NCBI RefSeq assembly: GCF_001693485.1
Contig: NZ_MAXC01000046.1
Span: 62,001 to 126,000, forward strand
DNA: 64,000 nt
From: Bradyrhizobium sp. LMTR 3
GTDB taxonomy: Bacteria > Pseudomonadota > Alphaproteobacteria > Rhizobiales > Xanthobacteraceae
Direction of reading: 5' to 3'
Below are positions 32,535-41,132 of the stretch, one piece after another. A program made the position numbers and the translations under genes. Below the pieces are notes generated by a model that did not search any database, was not told where the DNA came from, and saw nothing but the letters and a program-made list of their open reading frames with translations. Positions within the stretch are counted from its first letter, which is position 1. The number at the start of each line of letters is the position of its first letter.

Positions 32535-33850
32535 CCGTGCCCCTCCTTGACGAGGTCGGACGAGATCGCCTCGCTGCGTTTGAGGAACACGGTCGGCGCG
32601 CGATGGCCGATCAGGCCGCGCGGCCGCCAGATCATCAAGAGCACCATCGCCATGCCGAACACCAGCATGCGGTACTGGTCGAGCCCGCGGAATAGCTCGA
32701 AGCCGCCGATCATGGCGAGCGCCGCCAGTGCCACGCCGAGCTGCGAGCCCATCCCGCCCAGCACCACGATCGCCAGCACCAATGCCGATTCATGGAAGGT
32801 GAAGGATTCCGGGCTGATGAAGCCTTGTCTTGTGGCGAAGAACGCGCCGGCAAAACCGCCGAACATCGCCCCCGTCGCGAACGCGGTCAGCTTGGTCGTG
32901 GTGGTGTTGATGCCAAGCGCCCGGCAGGCGACTTCGTCCTCGCGCAGCGCCTCCCAGGCGCGGCCGATCGGCAGGCGCCTCAGCCGGATCGTGACCCAGT
33001 TGGTGAGCAGCGCCAGCGCCAGGATAATGTAAAACAGAAATACGATGCGGTGCGTCGGCGAAAATTCGATGCCGAGCAGGGCGGCCAGCCCGTCGTCGGC
33101 CGGCGTCAGCGGAATGCCGAACAGGGTGGGCCGGGGAATGCCGGTGACGCCGTTCGGCCCGCCGGTCAGGGTCTGCCAGTTGATCAGGACGAGGCGGATG
33201 ATCTCGCCGAAGGCCAGCGTGACGATGGCGAGATAGTCGCCACGCAGCCGCAGCACTGGAAAGCCGAGCAGCACGCCCCAGAACGCCGCGAGGATGCCGG
33301 CGAGCGGCAGGCAGATCCAGAACGACAGCCCGAAATTGGTGGCCAGCAGCGCGTAGGAATAGGCGCCGACCGCATAGAACGCGACATAGCCGAGGTCGAG
33401 CAGGCCGGCGAGGCCGACCACCACATTCAGCCCCCAGCCGAGCATCACATAGGTCAGCACGAGGATGGCGAGGTCGAGAATGTAGCGCTCGTTGTAGAAC
33501 AGGACCGGCACCAGGAACGTAAATACCAGCAGCACCGGCGCGACCAGGCGTCCGGCGAGCGACAGCGCGCTTTGCACCGAAGGTGGCACCACCCTGACGG
33601 TGTCGACCGGTCCCCACCATCGCCGCAGCAGTTCGACGAGGATGCTGCCGCCGAATACGGCTGCGACCATGATGGCGAGGTCGTCGAAGCGCGTCCAGTA
33701 GACCAATTGCCCCTGCGGGCCGGCCTCGGTGCGCACGCCGATCATCAGCGAAAACAGCACCAGCGCCACGAACGCGCTGATCAGCGCTTTCTTCAGGATG
33801 AAGGCGGCGCCAGGTGCGCGCGAGGTTTGGGCGGCGGGGGGTGCGCTCAC
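32531..33850 (-). CDS. livM: branched-chain amino acid ABC transporter permease LivM
   Basis: A 439-residue membrane permease with about ten helices. Family core 'YVMLGWGLNVVVGLAGLLDLGYVAFYAVGAY' and C-terminal 'FAGAFFATRQGFISPESFTFHESALVLAIVVLGGMGS' are clear. It is longer than compact LivM proteins because of an extra N-terminal roughly 100 residues with additional helices. Start is read as GTG at 33850, 11 nt after livH; ribosome site weak, so a later start is possible. Pairs with LivH. Confidence 0.93.
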   Translation of the reverse strand: MSAPPAAQTSRAPGAAFILKKALISAFVALVLFSLMIGVRTEAGPQGQLVYWTRFDDLAIMVAAVFGGSILVELLRRWWGPVDTVRVVPPSVQSALSLAGRLVAPVLLVFTFLVPVLFYNERYILDLAILVLTYVMLGWGLNVVVGLAGLLDLGYVAFYAVGAYSYALLATNFGLSFWICLPLAGILAAFWGVLLGFPVLRLRGDYLAIVTLAFGEIIRLVLINWQTLTGGPNGVTGIPRPTLFGIPLTPADDGLAALLGIEFSPTHRIVFLFYIILALALLTNWVTIRLRRLPIGRAWEALREDEVACRALGINTTTTKLTAFATGAMFGGFAGAFFATRQGFISPESFTFHESALVLAIVVLGGMGSQLGVALAALAMIGGFELFRGLDQYRMLVFGMAMVLLMIWRPRGLIGHRAPTVFLKRSEAISSDLVKEGHG

Positions 33851-33861
33851 GCTGCGGCCCG

Positions 33862-34779
33862 TCAGACTTTTTCGACTTCAGGCCGGCCGAGCAGGCCGGT
33901 CGGAAGGAAGATCAGGACCACGATCAGGATCGAGAACGCGGCGACGTCCTTGTACTCAACCGAGAAGTAGGCCGACCACAGCGTCTCGATCAGGCCGATC
34001 AGGAGACCACCGAGCATCGCCCCGGGCAGCGAGCCGATGCCGCCGAGCACGGCCGCGGTGAACGCCTTGATGCCGGCGACGAAGCCCATGAAAAAATCGA
34101 CCAGCCCGTAATAGAGCAGGTACATCATGCCGGCCACCGCAGCGAGCGCAGCACCAATCACGAACGTCATGGAAATGGTGCGGTCGACATCGACGCCGAG
34201 CAGCGAGGCCATGGTCTGGTCCTGCTCGCAGGCGCGCATGTCGCGGCCGAGCCGGGTGTTCGACACCAGCCAGGTGAACAGCGCGAGCAGCACTATGGTG
34301 GTGACGACCACGATGATCTGGATGTTGGAAAGCTGCACCACAAAGCCTTCCGAGCCCTCATGCAGGGTATAGCCGCCGGTAATGATCGGCGGCACCGGTT
34401 TGACACGCGCGCCCTGGGCTACCTGCGAATAATTGGTCAGCACGAATGACATACCGATGGCGGAGAGCATGGGCGCGAGGCGGAACGAGTGCCGCAGCGG
34501 CCGGTAGGCGATACGCTCGACCGTCCAGCCGTAGAGCGCGGTAATCGCCATCGATACCAGCAGCACGATCAGGAGGATGAGCGGGATGGCGGTAAGCCCG
34601 AAGGAGACCAGGATCAGGAAGGTGATCAAGGCGATGAAGCCGCCGATCATGAAAATATCGCCATGGGCGAAATTGATCATGCCGACGATGCCGTAGACCA
34701 TGGTGTAGCCGATGGCGATCAGGCCGTAGATCGAGCCGAGCACGAGGCCGTTGATCAGTTGCTGGGCGAAATAATCCAT
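33862..34779 (-). CDS. livH: branched-chain amino acid ABC transporter permease LivH
   Basis: A 305-residue membrane permease with about eight helices. It begins 'MDYFAQQLINGLVLGSIYGLIAIGYTMVYGIVGMINFAHGD' and has the family EAA-like loop 'ACEQDQTMASLLGVDVDRTI'. First gene of livHMG(F). ATG at 34779 chosen over the longer open frame because it places the first helix at the terminus. Confidence 0.95.
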   Translation of the reverse strand: MDYFAQQLINGLVLGSIYGLIAIGYTMVYGIVGMINFAHGDIFMIGGFIALITFLILVSFGLTAIPLILLIVLLVSMAITALYGWTVERIAYRPLRHSFRLAPMLSAIGMSFVLTNYSQVAQGARVKPVPPIITGGYTLHEGSEGFVVQLSNIQIIVVVTTIVLLALFTWLVSNTRLGRDMRACEQDQTMASLLGVDVDRTISMTFVIGAALAAVAGMMYLLYYGLVDFFMGFVAGIKAFTAAVLGGIGSLPGAMLGGLLIGLIETLWSAYFSVEYKDVAAFSILIVVLIFLPTGLLGRPEVEKV

Positions 34780-35054
34780 GCGCTGCCGTTTTTTGTATGA
34801 GGACGCGGCGAGAGCTCCGGCAGCCCATGACGACGCGTCGTGGCATTTTCTAACAGTGGGAACTAGGGGCGGCAACAGCGCCGGCTGCGGCTTATTTGGC
34901 TTGTACAGAGCTAGTTTTTGCGCAGGCGGTTCCGGCGCCACACTCCGGACACGGCGTTGCCTTCCGATGATCCCACCGGAACCGCTGTTCCGCTGCAACC
35001 GACGCCGCGGCTCTCCGTTAATTCGGGCTACGCCTCAACAACGGAGATCCCTCG

Positions 35055-35216
35055 ATGAGCAAGATGAACCAGAACCCGGGCCAGCAGAACCAGAACCCGG
35101 GTCAGAAGCCCGGTCAGCAGCAGCAGGGCGGCGGCCAGAAGCCGGGCCAGCAGCAGCAGGATCCGGGGCGTCAGGGTCAGAAACCCAGTCAGGATCCACG
35201 GCAGATGCCAGAGTAG
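35055..35216 (+). CDS. small Gln/Pro/Gly-rich low-complexity protein
   Basis: A 53-residue ORF: MSKMNQNPGQQNQNPGQ, then repeated QKPGQQQQ-type units, ending QMPE. ACGGAGATCCCTCG is a good ribosome site, and a strong terminator follows 20 nt after the stop, so this is a complete transcription unit. The composition suggests a disordered, hydrophilic protein of the kind linked to stress or desiccation in soil bacteria; that role is inference. It is divergent from livH. Confidence 0.7.
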   Translation: MSKMNQNPGQQNQNPGQKPGQQQQGGGQKPGQQQQDPGRQGQKPSQDPRQMPE

Positions 35217-35232
35217 AAGGGCATATGCCAGG

Positions 35233-35272
35233 ACAGAAAAGGCCCCGCCGAAAAGGTGGGGCTTTTCTTTTT
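35233..35272 (+). terminator. rho-independent terminator after the Gln-rich small gene
   Basis: AAAAGGCCCCGCC, loop, GGTGGGGCTTTT, then CTTTTT. The GC stem followed by a T-run is on the plus strand just after the 53-residue ORF. Confidence 0.9.
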
Positions 35273-35306
35273 GTGCGTTGCCAACTTCTTGTGCGTTGCC
35301 AACTTC

Positions 35307-35372
35307 GTGTCCCGGACGCGGCGCAGCGCCCTTGGCGGTGCAGCGTTACACGCTGCACCGCGTCCGGGACAC
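35307..35372. repeat. GTGTCCCGGACGCGG palindromic repeat
   Basis: GTGTCCCGGACGCGG (35307-35321) and its complement CCGCGTCCGGGACAC (35358-35372) form the stem; inner GCAGCG and CGCTGC also pair. Upstream of it the 16-mer TGTGCGTTGCCAACTT occurs twice in direct orientation (about 35272 and 35289). It lies 8 bp beyond the pcaC stop and may act on its 3' end. Confidence 0.7.
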
Positions 35373-35380
35373 GGGGATGG

Positions 35381-35773
35381 CTAGCTCTTCAGCAAACCTA
35401 ATTCGGCGATGATCGCGTTCGCCTCCTTGACGGCGTGGTTGGCTGCCGGCACGCCGCAATAGATCGCCTGCTGCAGCAGGATTTCCTTGATGTCGTCGGG
35501 CGTGAAGCCGCCTTCGGCGAGCGCTGCGCGCACATGCAGGCGGAATTCATCCCACTGGCCCAGCGCCACCATGGTGCCGATCACGAGCACGCGGCGGGTG
35601 CGGTGGTCGAAATGCGGCCGGGTCCAGATATCGCCCCAGGCATAGCGGGTGATCAGGTCCTGGAAGTCGGTATTGAACGCGTTGCGGTTCTTGATCGACT
35701 TGTCGACCCATTCATCGCCGAGCACCTTGCGGCGCTGGGCCATGCCGTCATCGCGGCGTTGGTTGTCGTCCAT
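35381..35773 (-). CDS. pcaC: 4-carboxymuconolactone decarboxylase
   Basis: A 130-residue AhpD-like fold enzyme that decarboxylates gamma-carboxymuconolactone to 3-oxoadipate enol-lactone in the protocatechuate branch of the beta-ketoadipate pathway. Features: 'RRKVLGDEWVDKS', 'DFQDLITRYAWGDIWTRPHFDHRTR' and 'LHVRAALAEGGFTPDDIKEILLQQAIYCGVPAANHAV'. Length is standard for the single-domain form, not the PcaL fusion. Third gene of pcaB-pcaD-pcaC; a palindromic repeat separates it from pcaD. Confidence 0.95.
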   Translation of the reverse strand: MDDNQRRDDGMAQRRKVLGDEWVDKSIKNRNAFNTDFQDLITRYAWGDIWTRPHFDHRTRRVLVIGTMVALGQWDEFRLHVRAALAEGGFTPDDIKEILLQQAIYCGVPAANHAVKEANAIIAELGLLKS

Positions 35774-35787
35774 GATGTCTCCTCCAT

Positions 35788-35875
35788 CGTCGTCATTCCG
35801 GGGCGATGCGAAGCATCGAACCCGGAATCTCGAGATTCCGGGTTCGCCTCTTCGAGGCGCCCCGGAATGACGACG
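35788..35875. repeat. REP-like palindrome, copy 1 (between pcaD and pcaC)
   Basis: An 88-bp element. Ends CGTCGTCATTCCGGGG and CCCCGGAATGACGACG are inverted; a 22-bp perfect palindrome centred on TCTCGAGA occupies 35821-35842. The same centre and ends occur at 41133-41218 and 62625-62704; the arms between centre and ends vary. Confidence 0.9.
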
Positions 35876-35881
35876 ATCGTT

Positions 35882-36664
35882 CTACCGTTGCGTCAGGAAA
35901 CCGATCACCGCGTCGGTGAAGGCGTGCGGCTGCTCGACGTTCGAAATGTGCGCGGCATCCAGCAGCGTCATGCCCGCGCCGGGGATCCGGCTGCGCATGA
36001 ATTCGGCATCCGCGACCGTCGTCGACATGTCATGGCGGCCGGCGATTACCAGCGTCGGACTCTTGATCTTGGGCAGCAGTTCGCGCTGGTCCAGCGTCGA
36101 CAGCGCCTCGCAGCAGGCGATGTAGCCCTCGACCGGCGTGGTCAGCATCATCGCCTTCATGTTGGCGGTGATCTGCGGCTCGCGCTCGCGAAAGTCCGCC
36201 GTCAGCCAGCCGGCCATCACGGTATCGGCCACCGCGGCGATGCCGTCGTCCTTCACCGCCTTGATGCGCTCGTGCCAGCGCGTCGGGTCCGGGTAATAGC
36301 AGGTGGTATTGGACAGGATGATCTTGCCGAACCTGTCAGGCGCGTTGGCGCCCAGCCATTGCCCGACCATGCCGCCCATCGACAGGCCGCACCAATGCGT
36401 CCGCGCGATGTTGAGATCGTCGAGGATCGCCAGCACGTCGCGGCCGAATCGTTCCAGCGAGTAGGGCCCGGGCGGCACGCTCGACTTGCCATGGCCGCGC
36501 CGGTCGTAGCGGATGACGCGGAACACCTGGGTGAGCGCCTTCATCTGCGGCTCCCACATCTGCATGGTCGAGCCCAGCGAGTTCGAGAGCATCAGCGTCG
36601 GTCCGCCGTCGCGGCCTTCGACGGATACGTTGAGCAGGCAACCGTCGGCGTTGATCATCGGCAT
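35882..36664 (-). CDS. pcaD: 3-oxoadipate enol-lactonase
   Basis: A 260-residue alpha/beta hydrolase that opens 3-oxoadipate enol-lactone to 3-oxoadipate. Nucleophile Ser in 'CGLSMGGMVGQWLG', acid-region 'VIAGRHDMSTTV' and His in 'DAAHISNVEQP' complete the triad; 'RYDRRGHGKS' is the pre-nucleophile family strand. Begins 17 nt after pcaB with GGAG upstream. Cytoplasmic. Confidence 0.94.
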   Translation of the reverse strand: MPMINADGCLLNVSVEGRDGGPTLMLSNSLGSTMQMWEPQMKALTQVFRVIRYDRRGHGKSSVPPGPYSLERFGRDVLAILDDLNIARTHWCGLSMGGMVGQWLGANAPDRFGKIILSNTTCYYPDPTRWHERIKAVKDDGIAAVADTVMAGWLTADFREREPQITANMKAMMLTTPVEGYIACCEALSTLDQRELLPKIKSPTLVIAGRHDMSTTVADAEFMRSRIPGAGMTLLDAAHISNVEQPHAFTDAVIGFLTQR

Positions 36665-36681
36665 GGGAGGTCTCCGGTCTC

Positions 36682-38037
36682 TTATTCGTCGTGAAGCGAA
36701 GCGAGCAAACGGTCGATCAGGGCTTGCGAGGCGCCCTGATAGGCCATCGGTTCGAAAAGATTTGCAATCGTATCGGCACCAAACTGTGCGGTAACTTTCG
36801 AGTCGTTCATCAGCACATCGCGCAAATGCTTTTTCTCCTTGACCGCCTTCTTACTCGCCGCCTCGACCAGATGATGCGCGTCGCTCTTGCCGATCTTTTC
36901 GGCCAACGCCATCGCCACCGCTTCGGCCATGATCAGCCCGTCGGTCGCGTCGAGATTGGCGCGCATGCGCGCGGCGTCGACTTCGAGCCCTTCCGCAATA
37001 TCCACAATGGCCGCTAGCGCGCCCGAGGTGACGAGCAGCAGCGTCGGCAGTGTCGGCCATTCCGCGTGCCACGGACCGGCGCTGCGCTCGTGATCCTGCA
37101 CCTGCGCGGCAAATATCGTCGCTGCGAGATTGGGCGCCATGGTGGCTGCCGCGAGCGCGCTGGCTGCCGCGACCGGATTGCGCTTGTGCGGCATGGTGGA
37201 AGAGCCGCCGCGGCCTTCGCCCGAGGGCTCGAACGCTTCGCCGACATCGGTCTGCATCATTAAGGAGACATCGCGGGCGACCTTGCCGCAGGTGCCGGTA
37301 ACGATGGCCAGTACTGAGGCCGCTTCGGCGATGCGGTCGCGGTGGGTGTGCCAGGGCGCGTCCGGCAGTGGCAGCTTCAGTTCCTCGGCCAGTTTTTCCG
37401 CGACCGCCAATCCCTTGTCTCCAAGGGCTGCGAGTGTGCCGGCGGCGCCGCCGAATTGCAGGGCCAGCGCCTCGCTGCGCGCGCGCTGCAGGCGCAGCTT
37501 CGAGCGATGCAATGCAGCGGCATATTCGGCAAGCTTCAGCCCGAACGGCATCGGCAGCGCATGCTGCAGCCAGGTGCGGGCGACCACGGGCGTGTGGCGA
37601 TGCCGTCGCGCCAGTCCGGCAAAGCCTGCGATCGCGCGATCGATGTCGGCGAGGAGCGCATCGATGCCGGCACGAAGACCGAGCATGGCGGCGGTGTCGA
37701 TGACGTCCTGGCTGGTCGCGCCCCAATGCACATAGCGTGCGGCCGCCGCGTCCGATTTGGCGACATTTGCGGTCAGCGCCTTGACGAGGGGGATGGCGAG
37801 GTTGCCAGTCTTGGTCGCCGCGTCGGCCAATGCGGCGATGTCGAATGATTCGGCCCGGCACGCATTTGTGATCGGCGCAGCCGCGCTCGCTGGAATGACC
37901 CCGAGGGCGGCCTCGGCGCGCGCCAGCGCCGCTTCGAAATCCAGCATATTCTGCAGGCATGTGGCGTCGTCGCAGATCGCGCGCATGGCGGCGCTCGATA
38001 GCATCGGGGCAAGCAATGGGGAGAGGGGCGTGCTCAT
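36682..38037 (-). CDS. pcaB: 3-carboxy-cis,cis-muconate cycloisomerase
   Basis: A 451-residue fumarase-superfamily enzyme converting 3-carboxymuconate to gamma-carboxymuconolactone. The signature 'GGSSTMPHKRNPVAA' is present, with 'WGATSQDVIDTA' and 'ARTWLQHALP'. Together with pcaD and pcaC next to it, this excludes PurB. First ATG at 38037; GGAG lies almost on top of it, so an upstream GTG (38103) is a possible alternative. pcaHG and a pca regulator are not in the window. Confidence 0.93.
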   Translation of the reverse strand: MSTPLSPLLAPMLSSAAMRAICDDATCLQNMLDFEAALARAEAALGVIPASAAAPITNACRAESFDIAALADAATKTGNLAIPLVKALTANVAKSDAAAARYVHWGATSQDVIDTAAMLGLRAGIDALLADIDRAIAGFAGLARRHRHTPVVARTWLQHALPMPFGLKLAEYAAALHRSKLRLQRARSEALALQFGGAAGTLAALGDKGLAVAEKLAEELKLPLPDAPWHTHRDRIAEAASVLAIVTGTCGKVARDVSLMMQTDVGEAFEPSGEGRGGSSTMPHKRNPVAAASALAAATMAPNLAATIFAAQVQDHERSAGPWHAEWPTLPTLLLVTSGALAAIVDIAEGLEVDAARMRANLDATDGLIMAEAVAMALAEKIGKSDAHHLVEAASKKAVKEKKHLRDVLMNDSKVTAQFGADTIANLFEPMAYQGASQALIDRLLASLHDE

Positions 38038-38194
38038 CTCCGTGCGACCTAACCATCCCGGCCTGTCAATGCCAATGCCCTTGTCGCCGTGCACTTGTTG
38101 CACTTGCGAATATGCATTGTTTATCGCCCTTCCTTTTGGTCCGGACGTGCTTTACTTGGAAAGATCAGGTTGACGCGATCCAGGAGGCACCCCC

Positions 38195-38641
38195 ATGGCC
38201 ATGACGATGAACGGCGAAGTCCAGCTTGCGGCGTCGCGCGAGGCCGTATGGGCCAAGCTGAACGATCCGGAAGTGTTGAAGGCCTGCATTCCCGGCTGCG
38301 AGGAGCTGGAAAAGACCGAGGATAACGGCTTCCGCGCCGTCGCCAAGATGAAGGTCGGGCCGGTCTCGGCCCGCTTCAAGGGCAAGGTCATGCTGAGCGA
38401 TCTCGACCCGCCCAACGGCTACAAGATCACGGGCGAAGGCGAGGGCGGTGTGGCCGGCTTCGCCAAGGGGGGCGCCACGGTGGCGCTGACCGACAAGGAT
38501 GGCGGCACGCTGCTGAGCTATAATGTCGAGGCGCAGATTGGTGGCAAGCTGGCCCAGCTCGGACAGCGGCTGATCAATGGCGCGGCCAAGAAGCTGGCCG
38601 ACGAATTTTTCAACAATTTCGGCAAGGCTGTGCAGGGCTGA
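38195..38641 (+). CDS. coxG: CoxG family SRPBCC protein
   Basis: A 148-residue helix-grip (SRPBCC) protein of the CoxG family: 'MTMNGEVQLAASREAVWAKLNDPEVLKACIPGCEELEK', 'MKVGPVSARFKGKVMLSDLDPP' and 'GGKLAQLGQRLINGAAKKLADEFFNNF'. CoxG proteins accompany CO dehydrogenase-like molybdenum hydroxylases; membrane anchoring of the enzyme or quinone delivery has been proposed. First gene of the cox-like group, with GGAGGC before the ATG. Confidence 0.92.
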   Translation: MAMTMNGEVQLAASREAVWAKLNDPEVLKACIPGCEELEKTEDNGFRAVAKMKVGPVSARFKGKVMLSDLDPPNGYKITGEGEGGVAGFAKGGATVALTDKDGGTLLSYNVEAQIGGKLAQLGQRLINGAAKKLADEFFNNFGKAVQG

Positions 38642-38722
38642 TTCAGAGGCTGATTCTTACACGCCAGCCCTGTCGAACAGGCAAGTCACTCAGGCCATGT
38701 CCCAGGAGGGGGGCTCCTGAGG

Positions 38723-38772
38723 TTGCTCATTGTCGGGATGGCCCATATTATGGGCTTTGGAATGACTATAAA
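38723..38772 (+). promoter_or_regulatory. palindrome and possible promoter upstream of coxS
   Basis: GCCCATATTATGGGC at 38741-38755 is a perfect 15-bp palindrome. A possible promoter overlaps it: TTGCTC (38723-38728), 17 bp, TATTAT (38746-38751). This suggests that coxS onward can be transcribed and controlled separately from coxG. Assignment is by eye. Confidence 0.4.
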
Positions 38773-38816
38773 CGTCTGCGTTGCCCGCTCCGGCAGTGCG
38801 GCCCAAGAGAGTGGTG

Positions 38817-39296
38817 ATGGCCAAGATTTCCCTGATCGTGAACGGTAATCCCGTAAACGCCAACGTCGATCCCCGTACCCTTCTGGTCCAGTTTCTGCGG
38901 GAAAATCTCCGGCTGACGGGCACCCATGTCGGCTGCGACACGTCGCAGTGCGGCGCATGCGTCGTGCATCTCGACGGCAAGGCGGTCAAATCCTGCACCA
39001 CGCTCGCGGTGATGGCTGACGGCCATGAGGTCAAGACCATCGAGGGCCTGGCGCCCGACGGCGCGCCGCTGCACCCGATGCAGGAAGCCTTTCGCGAGCA
39101 CCACGGATTGCAGTGCGGCTTTTGCACGCCTGGCATGATCATGACCGCGGTCGATCTGGTCAACCGCAAGGGCCACGACCTTTCGGACCATGTCATCCGC
39201 GAGGAGCTCGAAGGCAATCTGTGCCGCTGCACCGGCTATCAGAATATCGTGACCTCGATCGCCGCCGGCGCCAAGGCAATGGCCAAATCCGCTTAA
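38817..39296 (+). CDS. coxS: [2Fe-2S] small subunit of a CO dehydrogenase-like molybdenum hydroxylase
   Basis: A 159-residue iron-sulfur subunit. Plant-type cluster motif 'GCDTSQCGACVVHLDG' (about residues 41-56) and the second cluster motifs 'CGFCTPGM' and 'CRCTGY' are complete, so both clusters can form. It shuttles electrons between the molybdenum cofactor subunit (CoxL) and the FAD subunit (CoxM). ATG at 38817 chosen over 38781. The expected coxL does not follow; coxM starts 70 nt downstream. Confidence 0.95.
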   Translation: MAKISLIVNGNPVNANVDPRTLLVQFLRENLRLTGTHVGCDTSQCGACVVHLDGKAVKSCTTLAVMADGHEVKTIEGLAPDGAPLHPMQEAFREHHGLQCGFCTPGMIMTAVDLVNRKGHDLSDHVIREELEGNLCRCTGYQNIVTSIAAGAKAMAKSA

Positions 39297-39301
39297 CCGA
39301 C

Positions 39302-39349
39302 ATGCCCGCTCAATCGACAAGTTCGCCTAATCGATTTCATCTCGAGTAG
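39302..39349 (+). other. 15-codon ORF in the position of coxL (possible deletion scar)
   Basis: ATG at 39302 to TAG at 39347-39349 encodes MPAQSTSSPNRFHLE. It starts 5 nt after the coxS stop, exactly where coxL would start in a coxS-coxL-coxM order, but no ribosome site is evident. It could be the first codons of coxL fused to a stop by deletion, or chance. No other part of a large subunit is in the window. Confidence 0.35.
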
Positions 39350-39365
39350 CGATCAGGAAGTTCTC

Positions 39366-40169
39366 ATGTACGAATTCAAATATCATCGGCCGGCGACAGT
39401 GCGGCAGGCCGCCAATCTCCTGGTGAAGAACGAAGAAGCCAAGGTGATCGCCGGCGGCCACACGCTGGTGCCGGTCATGAAGCAGCGGCTTGCCAGCCCG
39501 CCGCATCTGGTCGATCTCTCGCACATCGAAGGGCTCGATGCGATCGAGATGAAGGGCCGTTCGCTGGTGATCGGCGCGACCGCCAGGCATGCCGATGTCG
39601 CGACGTCGCCGATCGTCGGCGAAGCCATTCCGGCGCTCGCCGAACTCGCCGGTGGAATCGGCGACCCCGCGGTGCGCCATAAGGGCACGCTCGGCGGCTC
39701 GCTCGCCAATAACGACCCGACGGCGGATTATCCCGCCGCCGTTCTCGCGCTCGGCGCCACCATCGTCACCAACAAGCGCCGGCTGAAGGCGGAGGAATTC
39801 TTCCAGGGCCTGTTCACGACCGCGCTCGAAAGCGACGAGATCATCACCAAGGTGATGTTCCCGCTGCCGAAGAAGGCGGCCTACGTCAAATTCCGCAACC
39901 AGGCCTCGCGTTATGCGCTGGTCGGCGTGTTCGTCGCCAGGCGCCCGTCCGACGTGCGCGTTGCCGTCACCGGCGCGGGCTCGGAGGGCGTATTCCGCGC
40001 CACCCAGTTCGAGGAAGCGCTGAAGAAGCGTTTCTCGCACAAGGTGCTCGACGGCATTTCGGCATCGCCGGAAGGGCTGAACAGCGATCTGCACGGCAGC
40101 GCTGAATATCGCGCGCATCTGATCGGCGTGCTGACGCGCCGCGCCGTCGAAGCCGCGACGGCGAAGTAG
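39366..40169 (+). CDS. coxM: FAD-binding medium subunit of a CO dehydrogenase-like molybdenum hydroxylase
   Basis: A 267-residue FAD subunit. FAD-binding motifs 'VIAGGHTLVPVMKQRLASP' (about residues 29-47) and 'GTLGGSLANNDPTADYPAAVLALGA' (about 107-131) are intact. The start 'MYEFKYHRPATVRQAANLL' is typical of CoxM. It accepts electrons from CoxS and passes them on to quinone or another acceptor. AGGAAGTTCTC precedes the ATG. Full length for the family, so a complete partner to coxS although the catalytic gene is missing here. Confidence 0.94.
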   Translation: MYEFKYHRPATVRQAANLLVKNEEAKVIAGGHTLVPVMKQRLASPPHLVDLSHIEGLDAIEMKGRSLVIGATARHADVATSPIVGEAIPALAELAGGIGDPAVRHKGTLGGSLANNDPTADYPAAVLALGATIVTNKRRLKAEEFFQGLFTTALESDEIITKVMFPLPKKAAYVKFRNQASRYALVGVFVARRPSDVRVAVTGAGSEGVFRATQFEEALKKRFSHKVLDGISASPEGLNSDLHGSAEYRAHLIGVLTRRAVEAATAK

Positions 40170-40218
40170 GCTTGCCGGTTATTTTGCCGATTTCCGGCGC
40201 ATCAAGATTGGCCATCGC

Positions 40219-41127
40219 ATGAGTGCATCGACGCTACCCAAATCCGTCGATGGGATGCTCGAACTCCTGACCTCGCGCGGCTATCTCGCGGAGCGGTCGC
40301 TGGCGACGGTGACCTATCTGTCGCTGCGCATGGGCCGGCCGCTGTTTCTCGAAGGTGAGGCGGGCGTCGGCAAGACCGAAATCGCAAAGGTCCTGTCGGC
40401 GGCGCTCGGACGCAAGCTGATCCGCCTGCAGTGCTACGAAGGCCTCGACGTCGCCTCCGCGGTCTACGAGTGGAGCAGCGCGGCGCAGATGATCGCAATC
40501 CGCCTGGCGGAGGCTGCCGGCGATACCGATCGCGAGCAATTGTCGTCGGATATTTTCGCTGAACGTTTCCTGATCAAGCGTCCGCTGCTGCAGGCGCTGG
40601 AGCCGGACGTTGCCGGCGCGCCGGTGCTCTTGATCGACGAACTCGACCGCGCCGACGAGGCGTTCGAGGCGTATCTTCTGGAAATCCTCAGCGATTTCCA
40701 GGTCACGATCCCCGAATTCGGCACCATCAGGGCGCCGCATCCGCCGATCGTCATCATCACCTCGAACCGCACCCGCGAGATCCACGACGCGCTGAAGCGC
40801 CGCTGTCTCTATCACTGGGTGGATTACCCCGAAGCCGAGCGCGAGCTCGCGATCGTCAAGTCGCGCGTACCGGGCATTTCCGCAAAGCTGTCGCAGCAGG
40901 TCGTCCGTTTCGTGCAGGCGCTGCGCGATCAGGATTTTTACAAGTCGCCGGGCGTTGCCGAGACCATCGACTGGGCGACTGCGCTGACCGAGCTCGACGC
41001 CCGCTCGCTGACGCCGCAACTGGTCGGCGACACGCTCGGCGCGCTGCTGAAGTACCAGGACGACATCGCGCGCATGCAGGGCGATACGCTGCAAAAGGTT
41101 TTGAAGGACGCGACGAGCGAGGGTTGA
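40219..41127 (+). CDS. coxD: MoxR-type AAA ATPase, CoxD-like
   Basis: A 302-residue AAA+ ATPase: Walker A 'GEAGVGKTE', Walker B 'VLLIDELDRAD', sensor 1 'VIITSNRTREIHDALKRRC' with Arg finger. CoxD in Oligotropha helps build the sulfurated, copper-containing Mo site of CO dehydrogenase; other CoxD/MoxR proteins act as chaperones on VWA partners. Next gene is such a partner (CoxE), separated by a palindromic repeat. Presence of coxD argues for maturation of a cox-type enzyme. Confidence 0.93.
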   Translation: MSASTLPKSVDGMLELLTSRGYLAERSLATVTYLSLRMGRPLFLEGEAGVGKTEIAKVLSAALGRKLIRLQCYEGLDVASAVYEWSSAAQMIAIRLAEAAGDTDREQLSSDIFAERFLIKRPLLQALEPDVAGAPVLLIDELDRADEAFEAYLLEILSDFQVTIPEFGTIRAPHPPIVIITSNRTREIHDALKRRCLYHWVDYPEAERELAIVKSRVPGISAKLSQQVVRFVQALRDQDFYKSPGVAETIDWATALTELDARSLTPQLVGDTLGALLKYQDDIARMQGDTLQKVLKDATSEG

Positions 41128-41132
41128 TTGCT

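Noticed and set aside
35272..35304. Attachment-site-like direct repeat (TGTGCGTTGCCAACTT twice)
   Set aside because: Copies are adjacent, with no integrase or tRNA nearby; more likely local slippage next to a repeat.
36682..38037. Second purB
   Set aside because: Same superfamily signature, but it stands with pcaD and pcaC, and a true purB is at 4350-5657.
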